From assembly GCA_022592445.1 (NCBI GenBank), contig JABYQR010000167.1:32589-96588 (forward strand): a stretch of 64,000 nt of DNA, written 5' to 3'. A program made the translations under genes and the position numbers. Source of the stretch: Cytidiella melzeri (taxonomy: Eukaryota > Basidiomycota > Agaricomycetes > Polyporales > Irpicaceae). Below, in pieces: positions 10,700 to 20,575 of the stretch; within the stretch, counting starts at the first letter, position 1; each line of letters opens with the position of its first letter. The notes beneath the pieces are model-generated. The model saw nothing but the letters and a program-made list of their open reading frames with translations. It ran no database searches and was not told where the DNA came from.

Positions 10700-12039
10700 T
10701 GTAACAGTAAGGTTACTACTTCCCAGATAATAAGTTGTTAATCTTGAGAGGATAGAGTGAGATAGAGTGTGAGAGGTGGGGTGAGCGAAGTACTTGGGAG
10801 TACTGAGTAGTCCTTTATCAACAGAGTGGATAAGGCTGAGGAGATATGCCCTCAGGAGTGCCTCTATAAATACATGAAGGGGAGGACCCCAGGTACTACC
10901 CTAAGACCCCTAATACCTACATGGGTAAGCGAAGTAATCTACCTTACTCAGCATGCCCTATGCCCTAGTGGTGCCACTTCAATAATCAACCAATAGCAAT
11001 TGTCCCCATGACCTGACCCCATGACCCAGTTCCAAGGCTAGACTTGTTCTAGCTTGTTCTAAGACAAGGCTAGACTTTTCCAGAAGGTTCTAAGAACTAT
11101 GACATCATCTAATGGAATGTTCTATACTATGACATCATAGTTCCAGCATGTTCCACAAGGTTCCATAGAGTTCTATCATGTGATACACAGATAAGGAAAG
11201 GAGCGCATCAGCGCATCAGAGACAGGAGGCGCATCAGCACATCAATTGATAGGCACTGAGAATAAGTGCCGGAATAAGCGCCTGATAAGCGCCAGATAAG
11301 CGCTGGATAAGTGCTTAAATATTCCCAATAATACCGTTGCCTGGTAAGGCAAGTCTTGTTGTAACAGTAAGGTTACTACTCACCAGATAAGTTGATAAAC
11401 TTGGGGAGATAGTGTGTGATAGAGAGTTAGAGTGGTGGTGAGCGAAGTACTGGTGGGTACTGAGTAGTCCTGGTTCAACAGAGTGGATAAGACTGAGGGG
11501 ATATGCCCTCAGGAGTGCCTCTATATATACATGAAGGGGAGGACCCCAGGTACTACCTTAAGACCCCTAATACCTACATGAGTAAGCGAAGTAATCTACC
11601 TTACTAAGCATGCCCTATGCCCTAGTGGTGCCACTTCAATAATCAACCAATAGCAATTGTCCCCATGACCTGACCCCATGACCCAGCTCCAAGGCTAGAC
11701 TTGTTCTAGCTTGTTCTAAGACAAGGCTAGACTTTTCCAGAAGGTTCTAAGAACTATGACATCATCTAATGGAATGTTCTATACTATGACATCGTAGTTC
11801 CAGCATGTTCCACAATGTTCCAGAGAGTTCTATCATGTGATACACAGATAAGGAAAGGAGCGCATCAGCGCATCAGAGACAGAAGGCGCATCAGCGCATC
11901 AATTGATAGGCACTGAGAATAAGCGCCGGAATAGGCGCCTGATAAGTGCCTGATAAGCGCTGGATAAGCGCCTAAATAGACGCTGAATAAGCGCTGGATA
12001 AGCGCTTGACAAGCGCTTAAATATTCCCAATAATACCGT
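10700..12039. repeat. tandem direct repeat, two units of about 660 bp
   Basis: Unit 1 (10700-11359) and unit 2 (11360-12039) both begin TGTAACAGTAAGGTTACTAC, run in near-perfect register, and end AATATTCCCAATAATACCGT. Each contains a TATA-like TATA[AT]ATACATGAAGGGGAG segment (about 10865 and 11522) and a 3' array of the degenerate 10-mer GATAAGCGCC. The array is longer in unit 2. TG start, TATA box and head-to-tail arrangement fit two tandem LTRs, but no CA end or flanking duplication is clear. Confidence 0.7.
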
Positions 12040-12355
12040 CTTTATCCCTCTCCAAATATTTGCAGAAATGGACTACCTATAGCCAATATACCATACTACA
12101 TCACTGTAAAAACTCCGAGCGAAAAGGAACATGGAGGAATGGGGGGGACCAGAAGTGAACTGTTTAGTTCACTTCTGGGTCATCAATAGTAAAGTGACTG
12201 TACTGCAATTGATTAGTTTGGGTGCGGGAAAAGGAGCCATACATGGATGAAGGTAGTCGCTAATGGTAGCAAGGGGCTTCATCTATCTTGTCATTAATCT
12301 TGTGCAGTGTTCACTGCTGATGACAGAAAATTGCTTGCGTAAGAAATAAAGGGCT
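12040..12355. other. non-coding, nothing recognised
   Basis: No open frame of note and no similarity to the elements elsewhere in the window. 12150-12175 contains a short palindrome around GTGAACTGTTTAGTTCAC. Confidence 0.4.
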
Positions 12356-12359
12356 TGCA

Positions 12360-13080
12360 AGTTGAATTTGTCCTGTTGATGTATGAACTGCCTCATCTCC
12401 ATTGAAACTGCCACAGGCTGTGTTCTGATTGTGACTCCTGACTATAGAGCCACTAGTGGTTGTGAAACTGTGTGAAAGAATCAAAGGCAGTGCTCTATGG
12501 TGATGCAACCGTGTCCTGTTGATGTCTGAACTGCCTCAGCCCCACTAGAACTGCCTGATGTATGAACTGCCTCATCTCCATTAAAACTGCCACAGGCTGT
12601 GTCCTGATTGCAACTCCTGCTTATAGAGCAACTAGTGGTTGTGAAACTGTGTGCAACAATCCAATGCAGTGCTTGCTGCTGATGCAACTATGTCCTGTTG
12701 ATGTCTGAACTGCCTCAGCCCCATGAGAACTGCCACAGGCTGTGCTCTTAGAGAGCAACTGATGGTTGTGAAATTTTGTGGACCAATTGAATGCAGTGCT
12801 GGCTGCTGATGAAACCATGTCTAGCTGATGTCTGCATTGCCTCACCCCCATCAGACCTGCCACAGGCTATGTACTGATGTTACCCCCTCCATAGAGAGCA
12901 ATCATTGCTTGTAAAACTTTGTGCAACAATCCAATGCAGTGCTTGCTGCTGATGCAACCATGTACTGTTGATGTCTGAACTGCCTCACCCCATTGGAACT
13001 GCCACAGGCTGTGTTCTGAATGTAACTCCTGCTTAGAGAGCAACTAACAGTTGTGAAACTTCGTGAAACAATCAGATACA
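12360..13080. repeat. degenerate tandem array, about 145-bp units, five copies
   Basis: The core TGTCCTGTTGATGTCTGAACTGCCTCA recurs at about 12371, 12512, 12691, 12818 and 12962. It is followed each time by ACTGCCACAGGCTGTG and then GAGCAACTA..GTTGTGAAACT. Spacing is 128-179 bp; the longest gap holds an extra partial copy near 12557. Minus-strand frames of 64-80 codons run through single units and repeat the same peptide (TACGS..GDEAVHTS), but none spans the array, so coding is doubtful. Confidence 0.75.
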
Positions 13081-13339
13081 CTACTACATTGTCCAAGAAT
13101 GTAGGGATTGGGTTTGGTAGTCAGCTTCCAAAGTACTGGTAACTCTTGCTCAGAGCCAATACTATGTGTGGCATGTGTTCTAATTGTATTCCTTGTTCAG
13201 AGAGCAAGCAATGTCTGTAGATTGCTGCACATGTACATGACCAGAATTTGACATCATAGCAAGAGTGGAGTTTGAATCTGAGTCTGATTGACCTTTTTCA
13301 GCAGACTGGCCATACCTTGCTCAATTCCACTTCATTTGA

Positions 13340-13990
13340 CAGGATGTTTGTACCAGGATGTTGCCACAAGATAGGGCTATCCAATGGTGTGACATATGTA
13401 CAGATTTGTACCCACTTTCAGTCTGTAAAAATGAAAAAGTGCATTTTGATTGCAAAAGTGATCTGATACAAAGTTATAAAGGGCTGATAACAAGGCCAGT
13501 GTGATGCCATCAGCTGTATTCATTGTCTTGTTATTGACACTGTTACTTTCTGTATTCTGCCATCAAATTCCCACACTTTGGGGGACAAAAAGGTCACATC
13601 TGAAAAGGCATCAATGTGCTGGAGCACACTGGAACAATTCTTCTTCATTCTTCAGGAATTGTAATTGACATGGTTTTTGTACCAGGATGTTGCCACAAGA
13701 TAGGGCTACTCAATGGTGTATAATATGCACCAATATGTACCCATATGCAATCTCCCAAAATCAAAAAGTGCATTTTGGTTGCAAAAGTGATCTGATACAA
13801 ATTTATAGAGGGCTGATAATGAAGTCAGTTCAACGCCACCAACTGTATTCATTGCTTTGATGCTGAAACTGTTACTGCCTGTATTCTCCCATCAAAATCC
13901 CACACTTGGGGGGACAGGAGGGTCACATCTGAAAAGCATCAATGTGCTGGAGCACACTGAACAATTCTTCTTCATTCTTCAGGAATTGTG
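13340..13990. repeat. direct repeat, two units of about 325 bp
   Basis: Both units start around GTACCAGGATGTTGCCACAA (13350 and about 13679) and share AAAAAGTGCATTTTG.TTGC, GTGATCTGATACAAA, and CATCAATGTGCTGGAGCACACTG. Both end at CTTCATTCTTCAGGAATTG. The words ATCAAATTCCCAC..TTTGGGGGACA also recur at 14264-14288, linking this repeat to the 52-bp array that follows. No coding frame is conserved between the copies. Confidence 0.75.
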
Positions 13991-14106
13991 ACCACCATTG
14001 CCGGCACATTGTAGATGTTAGTGATAACAAAAAAAAGACCACTATGATGAAAGACATGTGGCAGTGCAGCCATGGTTGATTGCATCGAAGAAAGCCAGTG
14101 TGGTGC

Positions 14107-14262
14107 CATCAATCCACTCCATTATGATGATACAGGAACTGTTGCTGAGTGTATTACCCATCAATTCACTCCATTATGATGATACAGGAACAGTTGCTGA
14201 GTGTATTGCCCATCATTTCACTCCGTTATGATGATACAGGAACAGTTGCTGAGTGTATTGCC
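14107..14262. repeat. perfect-register 52-bp tandem repeat, three units
   Basis: Units start CATCAAT at 14107, 14159 and 14211 and are nearly identical, containing TTATGATGATACAGGAAC and GTTGCTGAGTGTATT. A truncated fourth start is at 14263. 52 is not a multiple of three and the frames do not stay open across it, so this is a minisatellite-like non-coding array. Confidence 0.85.
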
Positions 14263-14883
14263 CATCAAATTCCCACGCTTTGGGGGACAGACATGTTAAA
14301 TCTATTGGGACATCAAAGCAGTCACCTGCACTGGAATGATTCTACTGCATTCTCCTGGAATTTTAATATGTAGCCATTCAGTAGCAGTAAGTATTGCCTC
14401 ATGTATTCATGTTTTGACTCTTGGACTGCAATGCTGAATGCTGCTAGAAAGATGATTGCCCCCTATCCAATTTCTATGTATCACAAAACTAGTTGCCACC
14501 AGTCTCATCGTGGTATGATAGGAGGTTAAGGGGTGTTTCAAGGTTGATCACATATATACCACTGCTAGAGCACTTCAAGTCCTATCTTCCCAGCTTTGAA
14601 AGTCCCCCTTCGTTGCAAGCTTGCACTGGTTGGTACGTATCATATCCACTGCACAATTACCAAATCTCCTTCTGATACATTCATAGCTCATCTTGCTTTT
14701 TTACTCACTTCAATTTTGCAACATTAATCCCTATACCCCAGCCAATCAACCTCTTTTGTTACTCTTTCCATGTGCTGTTATATTGCTGTTGCTCTTGCAT
14801 TACTTGCTACTGTTGGTCCAACTGTATCCAGAACAACTCCTTCTACATCTGTGTCTTCAGATGCACCATCAAACACTTACATT

Positions 14884-15450
14884 ATGGCCACTACCAGGAG
14901 CAATGTTGACCCTGCCACTGCTATGCAGGTTGGCATATCACAGCCAGTGCTAAGCAGGGAAAGTGGCCAAACATAGTAAGCCAACTCTGCAAATCAATGT
15001 TGAATACAATATTCAATTTGCTTTCTGCAGCTGTCGCCGTGCAGGACCTATACAGTATATGAAGCAACTCCTTCGTGGTAAAGGTTCATCACACTTCAAG
15101 AACCCAGCTCCACCTGTACCTGAGCCTGTGTATACACCTATCATTAAATACCCACTTGCCAAATGGCAGATCTTCCACCAGAGATTGCAAGAAAGAGAGA
15201 AATTCATATCACAAATGCAGCCAAAAGAATTCATCAATTGGTTAGATGACCAAGATATAGATATGTGCATCAAGGCAATCCGAGTAGTGCAGACAATGCC
15301 AGATTACCGTCAGAAACTGTGGAACAGATCAGATCTGTAAGGTGACTCTGTTCACAGATGTTTCATGTAACATCTAACTTTCTGTTTAGATCTGAAGAAT
15401 ATTGCGATATGCTCAGAGAGTATGGGCCTTTTAGGGACCTCTTCAATTAG
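14884..15450 (+). CDS. small spliced gene of unknown function
   Basis: Three exons, 14884-14975, 15031-15336 and 15390-15450, join in frame through canonical introns (GTAAGC..TGCAG and GTAAGG..TTTAG). They give 152 residues ending REYGPFRDLFN. The start ATG opens MATTRSNVDPATAM. The middle is rich in Pro, Lys and aromatic residues (KNPAPPVPEPVYTPIIKYPL), then a helical segment runs from KWQIFHQRLQEREKFI to INWLDDQDIDMCIKAI. There is no signal peptide, membrane segment or catalytic motif. Correct splicing at both joins without a stop argues it was under selection recently. It lies among repeats beside an LTR, so it may be an element gene rather than a host gene. I do not recognise the family. 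Confidence 0.5.
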
Positions 15451-15522
15451 TGTGGCAAATAATCCAGACTGGGTATTCATATTGGTCAGAAAATAGTCAG
15501 AGCATTGTACATGGTATGAAGA

Positions 15523-16749
15523 CTAACAAAGTGGAAGTTGTGTGCGAGGGGTAGAGGCTGTTAAGCTTCGAAGATGAGTCTTATTATTATTGCTGCTTCA
15601 GCAGCTCTGCTCATGTACATGTCTGTATCTACTTATGTAAGCAACTACTATACATGTTTACTTCAGCTATTCTACTGTATTACTAAGTGCATGACTCATG
15701 CTATGAACGTGTTAAGACCGACTATCGTCAAGGGACAAGTTGTCAGGTCAGAACCCCTTGGTGTAGCTACACTCAAGGTCTGATGATGGTCTAGGCCGCG
15801 TGGTCGCTGTCAAGCACAGTGGCAGACAGATGATGGTTCGATAGAAGGAATATTGATACGAAGAGGATAGACTGAGGTTCTAGCCCCATGTCTAGCGGCT
15901 ATTTATACATGTTGACCTAACTACTTCTGGACCAGTCCGAGGTAGTGGTAGCAAATCGGAGGAACAGAAAGGAAGAACAATACACAGAGAACAGCCACTA
16001 CTCTGGAAAGCCAATGAGAGAAAAGACCATCAAGGTGCAGAAACAAGGAACAATAGAAAGGTGAAACATGAGGCAGAGATCAATAGAGAAGGGGTTGAAC
16101 CCGAAACAGGGGATAGACGCAGTTGGATCAGAAACAGGGGATAGACGGGGTTGGACCCAATGGAGTGGTAACGGAGGTATGGAAAGGCCGAGGGTTGAAC
16201 CAAGGCAATGGTAACCAATCGGAGTTAGGTCTGAGGTTTGAATGGACACCAGAAGGCAACTGATAACATAATAGTCCGTGTTGAACGGAGGCGATGTGGA
16301 TCAGGGAATGATGGAGGAAAGACGAGTTGGATCGTAGAGGTAATTGTGAAGAAGATGACTAGTTATCAAGGCAATCGAAGAAGTAAAGAAAAATAACAGG
16401 GTGTGAAGACCGTTCGTAACAGAACACATGACTCATTGTATGACTAGGCTCAGCACTTGTACCAGAGGCGTACATAATGAGTAAATGACTCATGCTAGTA
16501 CTTGTCCTTAGATGTATGCTTTAGGCGTCCTCTGGAGTTGTACTACGTGCTTTTCATGTCATTTCCTATGCTACTAGAACACAGGCATACATATATGTAT
16601 AGTATTACTACAACCCATATCTGTACGTCTCAGCTAATGTGATGGTTACTACTGGAGTTACCATATATGGCTGCATAATTCCCTTATCAAGACTGTGGGA
16701 ACTCTGCTACCTTGAAGCGTCCTTGGAACAAGGCGTGGGAAACTACCCA
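15523..16749 (-). mobile_element. LTR in minus orientation, split by a solo LTR
   Basis: Apart from the insertion at 15710-16421, this matches the reverse complement of 18032-18549 nearly along its full length (about 510 bp). Shared landmarks are the inner end GTAGTTTCCCACGCCTT, the promoter-like region with tandem GCATGAGTCAT words, and the outer end TCCACTTTGTTAG. On this strand the outer end continues into unrelated sequence without a primer site, so it is either a 3' LTR or a separated solo LTR. Confidence 0.7.
15710..16421 (-). mobile_element. solo LTR of a second family, inserted in another LTR
   Basis: On the minus strand it begins TGTTACGAACGGTCTTCACA and ends GGTCTTAACA. It is 712 bp, with flanking GAACG (15705-15709) and GAACA (16422-16426), a 5-bp duplication with one difference. 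It matches the solo LTR at 40949-41656 along its length, and contains near-identical segments such as GGTTCAACC and ACCCCGTCTATCCCCTGTTT in reverse. It interrupts the LTR at 15523-16749. Confidence 0.85.
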
Positions 16750-18031
16750 TTATATTATATAGTTTCAACAAAGACTTCAAAGTAGAAGGCAATGTACATG
16801 AGAAGAGTAGTTGTGATTTTATCAGGTATACTATTTGCTGCCAAAAGTTTCTGGAATGGGTCTCATTATGTGAGCAACACATACCACAACACAAAGTGTG
16901 GATTGCATCAACACAACACACCTTTGGCACAGGCACAACTTTGTGTGTAGTATACTGTGACAAGTGGCAGCGGGGCCAGCATGCAGCAAATGCAATCCCT
17001 AAACAGTGAAGCTGTGTTTACTACTCCACCTATGCAACAAAGTAGAGAGATCAAGTGGCAGATTTTGACTGCACTAAAATCTACTTACATCTATTAGTAA
17101 GCTATTACTGTAAATATACAACTGTAGGGGGCCTAGGTGTGACTTGTGACTGCCTATGTTACTAAGTTTCAGCAACATTACAGCAGACAGACACATGACA
17201 ATTGTTGTGAACTCACTGGGGTCACACTTTGTCACTTACTCAGCCTGCACCACAGGTGCGGCATGATAGAATTTCAGTTTGAGTACCTAAAAATAACAAC
17301 ATTGGCAGAGCTGTGATCTGTGATACCCACTTGATTATCATCATCAGAGGGCCAGCTGTGACCTGTGATGCCCGCTACAGTCATAAAAGTACAGTATACT
17401 TCTTGAATTGAGATAACTCAGTGTTGCCTAGATAGGCACTTGAGTGGGTAAGATTATCTTTGCCAACAACATTACATATCAGTGCTATCATGATCAACAA
17501 CTTGAGTAAGTTGATTTGCTAATGGTGATGACTTTCATGTATGATCACACTTATGACAATTCTATGACCTGGGCAGGCTACAGTCATGACTGTGACACTC
17601 CACAATGGTGAAATGATTTCTGATGAAAATTGTAACATGTCCAAAATCATTTCAGGAACCATATGCATAGCACACCTGGAAGAAACATGAGCACATGGTG
17701 ATTATGGAGCAATATCACCCGCAGTAGTTCATGAAACTAAGAAAAGACAATCACAAATAGTGCCCATTGCAACAGTATATTCAATGCCCCACCACCCCCA
17801 TTAGTATTGAGCCTCCCAGTACTTTGAAAGTTGAAACATTCCGCACCAATCTTTCTGCCCTGTTTGCCTGTCATGCGCCGCACTTCTTCTGCATTGGTGC
17901 AGATGTGACCTGAGTCCGGAATGTTCCAGAAGATGGGTGCCTGTGATTAGCTGGTTAACTGGATGCTGCTTTCAGCAGTGTTTGCACATGTTAATTTGTG
18001 TTAAAGCTATATAATATAATATGATATGACA
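16750..18031. other. non-coding spacer between two inverted LTRs
   Basis: No supported gene. GAGCTGTGATCTGTGATACCC and CAGCTGTGACCTGTGATGCCC (about 17310 and 17350) form a short imperfect direct repeat. 17760-17960 is unremarkable single-copy sequence. No retroelement domain is visible in any frame. Confidence 0.5.
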
Positions 18032-18547
18032 TGTAGTTTCCCACGCCTTATTACAAGAACACTTTAGGTAGCAGAGTTCCCACAGTCTTGATATGGGAAT
18101 TATGCAGCCGTATATGGAAACTCAAGTAGTAACCATCACATTAGCTGAGACGTACAGATATGGGTTGTAGTAATACTATACATATATGTACGCCTGTGTT
18201 CTAGTAGCATAGGAAATGACATGGAGAGCACGTAGTACAACTCCAGAGGATGCCTAAAGCATACATCTGAGGACAAGTACTAGCATGAGTCATTTACTCA
18301 TTATGTACGCCTCTGGTACAAGTGCTGAGCCTAGTCATACAATGAGTCATGCACTCATAGCATGAGTCATGCATGAGTCATGCACTTAGTAATACAGTAG
18401 AATAGCTGAAGTAGACATGTATAGTAGTTGCTTACATAAGTAGATACAGACATGTATATAAGCAGAGCTGCTGAAGCAGCAAGAATAATAAGACTCATCT
18501 TTGAAGCTTAACAGCCTCTACCCCTCGCACACACATTCCACTTTGTT
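18032..18547 (+). mobile_element. 5' LTR of a retrotransposon
   Basis: Plus-oriented partner of the split LTR at 15523-16749. Starts TGTAGTTTCCCACGCC. It carries a cluster of ATGAGTCATGCA words (18290-18390) and a TATA-like ATGTATATAAGCAGAGC (about 18450), followed by AATAATAAGACTC. A similar TATA-to-AATAATAAGAC block occurs at 57567-57612. A primer-binding-like site follows directly. Confidence 0.65.
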
Positions 18548-18563
18548 AGGTTATGAGCCCCGG
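18548..18563 (+). promoter_or_regulatory. putative primer-binding site (half initiator tRNA-Met type)
   Basis: The bases directly after the LTR read AGGTTATGAGCCCCGG. This is complementary to the conserved anticodon-loop sequence of initiator tRNA-Met (GGCTCATAACC) rather than to a tRNA 3' end. Priming from an internally cleaved initiator tRNA-Met is known from copia-type retrotransposons. This supports reading 18032-18547 as the 5' LTR of a copia-lineage element transcribed rightward. Confidence 0.55.
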
Positions 18564-19446
18564 CTTTTAGCTTAACTACATCCACACTCTCAACAACATC
18601 CATCAACCAGTATCCCCCAAGCTTTCTTATAAGTAAGTTTCTCTACTTTACTTTGTTTGGCCACATAGTAGTAGTAGGGTTGTACTGGTTGACTGCCTCA
18701 GCTTCGAATACAATATTCCCAACTGATTTTCTACAGCTAATTCCCTCACCTACTTGCCCCTTGCGTACACACTCCCAACCCAGCTGAATACTTAAGCCAC
18801 CCTTGGTGGTTCTCGACTTTAACGAGTCGTGCATTACGCGGAATCTGCCTAACACGCAGTGTAAAATCCGGTGGTGGAGGAACAAGCTCCCACTTGTACA
18901 AGTGGTAGATCGGCGGAGTAGTACAATAGGAGGGTAGTGTTGAGTGGCACTCTAAGCTTGTGGCTTAGAGGCCTAGGACCTTCGTGTTGGCGCACGTCAG
19001 TCAGTCCTGGAATTAGAAATCGCCACTTTTTGTAGCTGTAGAATTTCTTGAGGCATGTCGTCCACTTTTACTTTTGGTATCACGGAGATTGTGGACTCTC
19101 CTATACTTCGTGGTGTTTCTTACATGCGCCATTATGTTTTCGTTGTATCATACCAACTGGTAGAAGTCAAAGTTGCAAGTGGTCATACTCGTCTTGAATC
19201 ACTTGTGGAAAACTTTTACTCACATTCGACTTTTCCATTAGCAATTCCCAGGACTTTCTCAAGGAAAGTGTTGTGGATTGAATACAACGACATAAATCTT
19301 ATACTTTCGATTCTTTCTTCCAGACCGTTATATTTTTGAAGATGCCGAACAACTCTCACCGCGCTTCCCGTCGCGTCAATGCCCGCTTCGCTCCCCACTC
19401 TCCTAATGATCCCTACCGCGTTCATGACTACACTCGGTTTGACCGT
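18564..19446 (+). other. retroelement leader with a possible first exon
   Basis: Leader downstream of the primer site. A frame from ATG 19342 reads MPNNSHRASRRVNARFAPHS and continues to GACCGT at 19441-19446, where element C begins. The interrupted sequence resumes at 33197 with ATGTTC, so the uninterrupted locus would read GACCGTATGTTC. The embedded GTATGT is a good fungal splice donor, so 19342-19443 may be exon 1 of the gene at 33214-34503. I could not find a clean in-frame acceptor. 18600-18900 shows no frame of interest. Confidence 0.3.
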
Positions 19447-19534
19447 TGATACGCCCGGAAATCGCTGGACGTGCAACAGGCCCAAAGGCGAGCACATTCG
19501 CATGGACTAGCAGCAGCCCTTGGTTCTGGCAAGA

Positions 19535-20005
19535 CTTGCATTGCATCGCCTCGCTTTGCTTTGCTTTCCATTGCATCGCTTCGCCTTGCTTTGCTTTGCA
19601 TCGCTTCATTTCGCCTTGCTTTGCATTGGGTCGCTTTGCTTCCCTTCGCTTCGTGTCGCGTTGCCTTGCATTCCCTTCGCGTCGCGTCGCGTTATCTCGC
19701 GTTGCCTCGCCTTGCATTCCCTCCGCTTCGCTTCGCCTCGCGCCGCCTTGCCTTGCATGTTGCTTCGCGTCGCGTCGCGCCGCCTTGCTTTGCCTCGCCT
19801 CGCCTCGCGTTATCTCGCGCTGCCTCGCGTTGCCTTGCTTCTCCTCCGCTTTGCTTGGCCTAGCGTCGCCTTGCATTGCCTCGCTTTGCATTGCCTCGCG
19901 TTGCGTCGTGCCGCCTTGCTTTGCCTCGCGCCGCCTCGCGTTGCATTCCCTCTGCTTTGGTTTGCATGGCTTCGCATTGCATGGCTTCACTTGCCGCATA
20001 TTGCA
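19535..20005. repeat. degenerate pentanucleotide repeat (TYGCN)n
   Basis: For about 470 bp the plus strand can be read in 5-base steps such as TTGCT, TCGCC, TCGCG and TTGCA with few interruptions. The period is five and the words lack stops, so several frames on both strands stay open (up to 198 codons). That is a compositional effect, not coding. The tract is CpG-rich. Confidence 0.75.
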
Positions 20006-20441
20006 TCCTTGTAGTCCCTCGCACTCAATCTCATAGCTGTTGGAACCCCCCGGCCCCCTTTTCCACTCCCTCGGATTCCGCAGCCTGTTCTCTTTGCAGA
20101 GCGGCTAAAGGCAGTGCCCCATCGCTCCTGTAACATGTTTCGCGTTTGTCCCTCGTTTCATCGCGCGATGCCTCTTTCCTTGCCTTGCTATCGCATGGCT
20201 TCAATTTGCTATAGCCCCTATTGCCTTTTACTTATATACGCTGTGTCTGTACCTTGCTTAGCTCAGAATACGACACCCCCGCGGTTTTCCCCTTAAAGTT
20301 GCCCCTGCCACTTTTCCCTTGCTTCTTGAGCAACTCCGCAGTGCGTATCTCTCACCCTGCGTCACTTTCTCCTTCCTTGCGACCCCATTTTGTGTTCCTA
20401 CTGCGTTTATTTCACTGCGTTACTTACTGCGTTGCGTTTCT

Positions 20442-20575
20442 CCTTCACTGCAACCCCCTTTTACAGCCGCCCCTTCTCTTTCTCAAGGCTACTGAGTCTT
20501 ACTGCGTTCTCCTTCACTGCGACCCCCTTTTACAGCCGCCCCTTCTCTTTCTCAAGGCTACTGCGATTTAGACTG
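20442..20575. repeat. 69-bp tandem duplication
   Basis: CCTTCACTGC[AG]ACCCCCTTTTACAGCCGCCCC...CAAGGCTACTG occurs at 20442 and again 69 bp later at 20511, nearly identical, within the ACTGCGTT-rich tract of element C. Confidence 0.85.

Noticed and set aside
12311..13096. Minus-strand frames of 64-80 codons with repeated peptide
   Set aside because: Each covers one repeat unit, none continues through the array, and the period is not a multiple of three.
14107..14262. 52-bp repeat as a possible CRISPR array
   Set aside because: There are no unique spacers, the units are contiguous, and the genome is eukaryotic.
16750..18031. Spacer between the inverted LTRs as a retroelement interior
   Set aside because: No protease, RT, RNase H, integrase or Gag motif in any frame, and no polypurine tract at either arm.
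19403..20036. Five overlapping frames of 85-198 codons on both strands
   Set aside because: They follow from a 5-base repeat lacking stop words; the peptides are low-complexity and differ in every frame.
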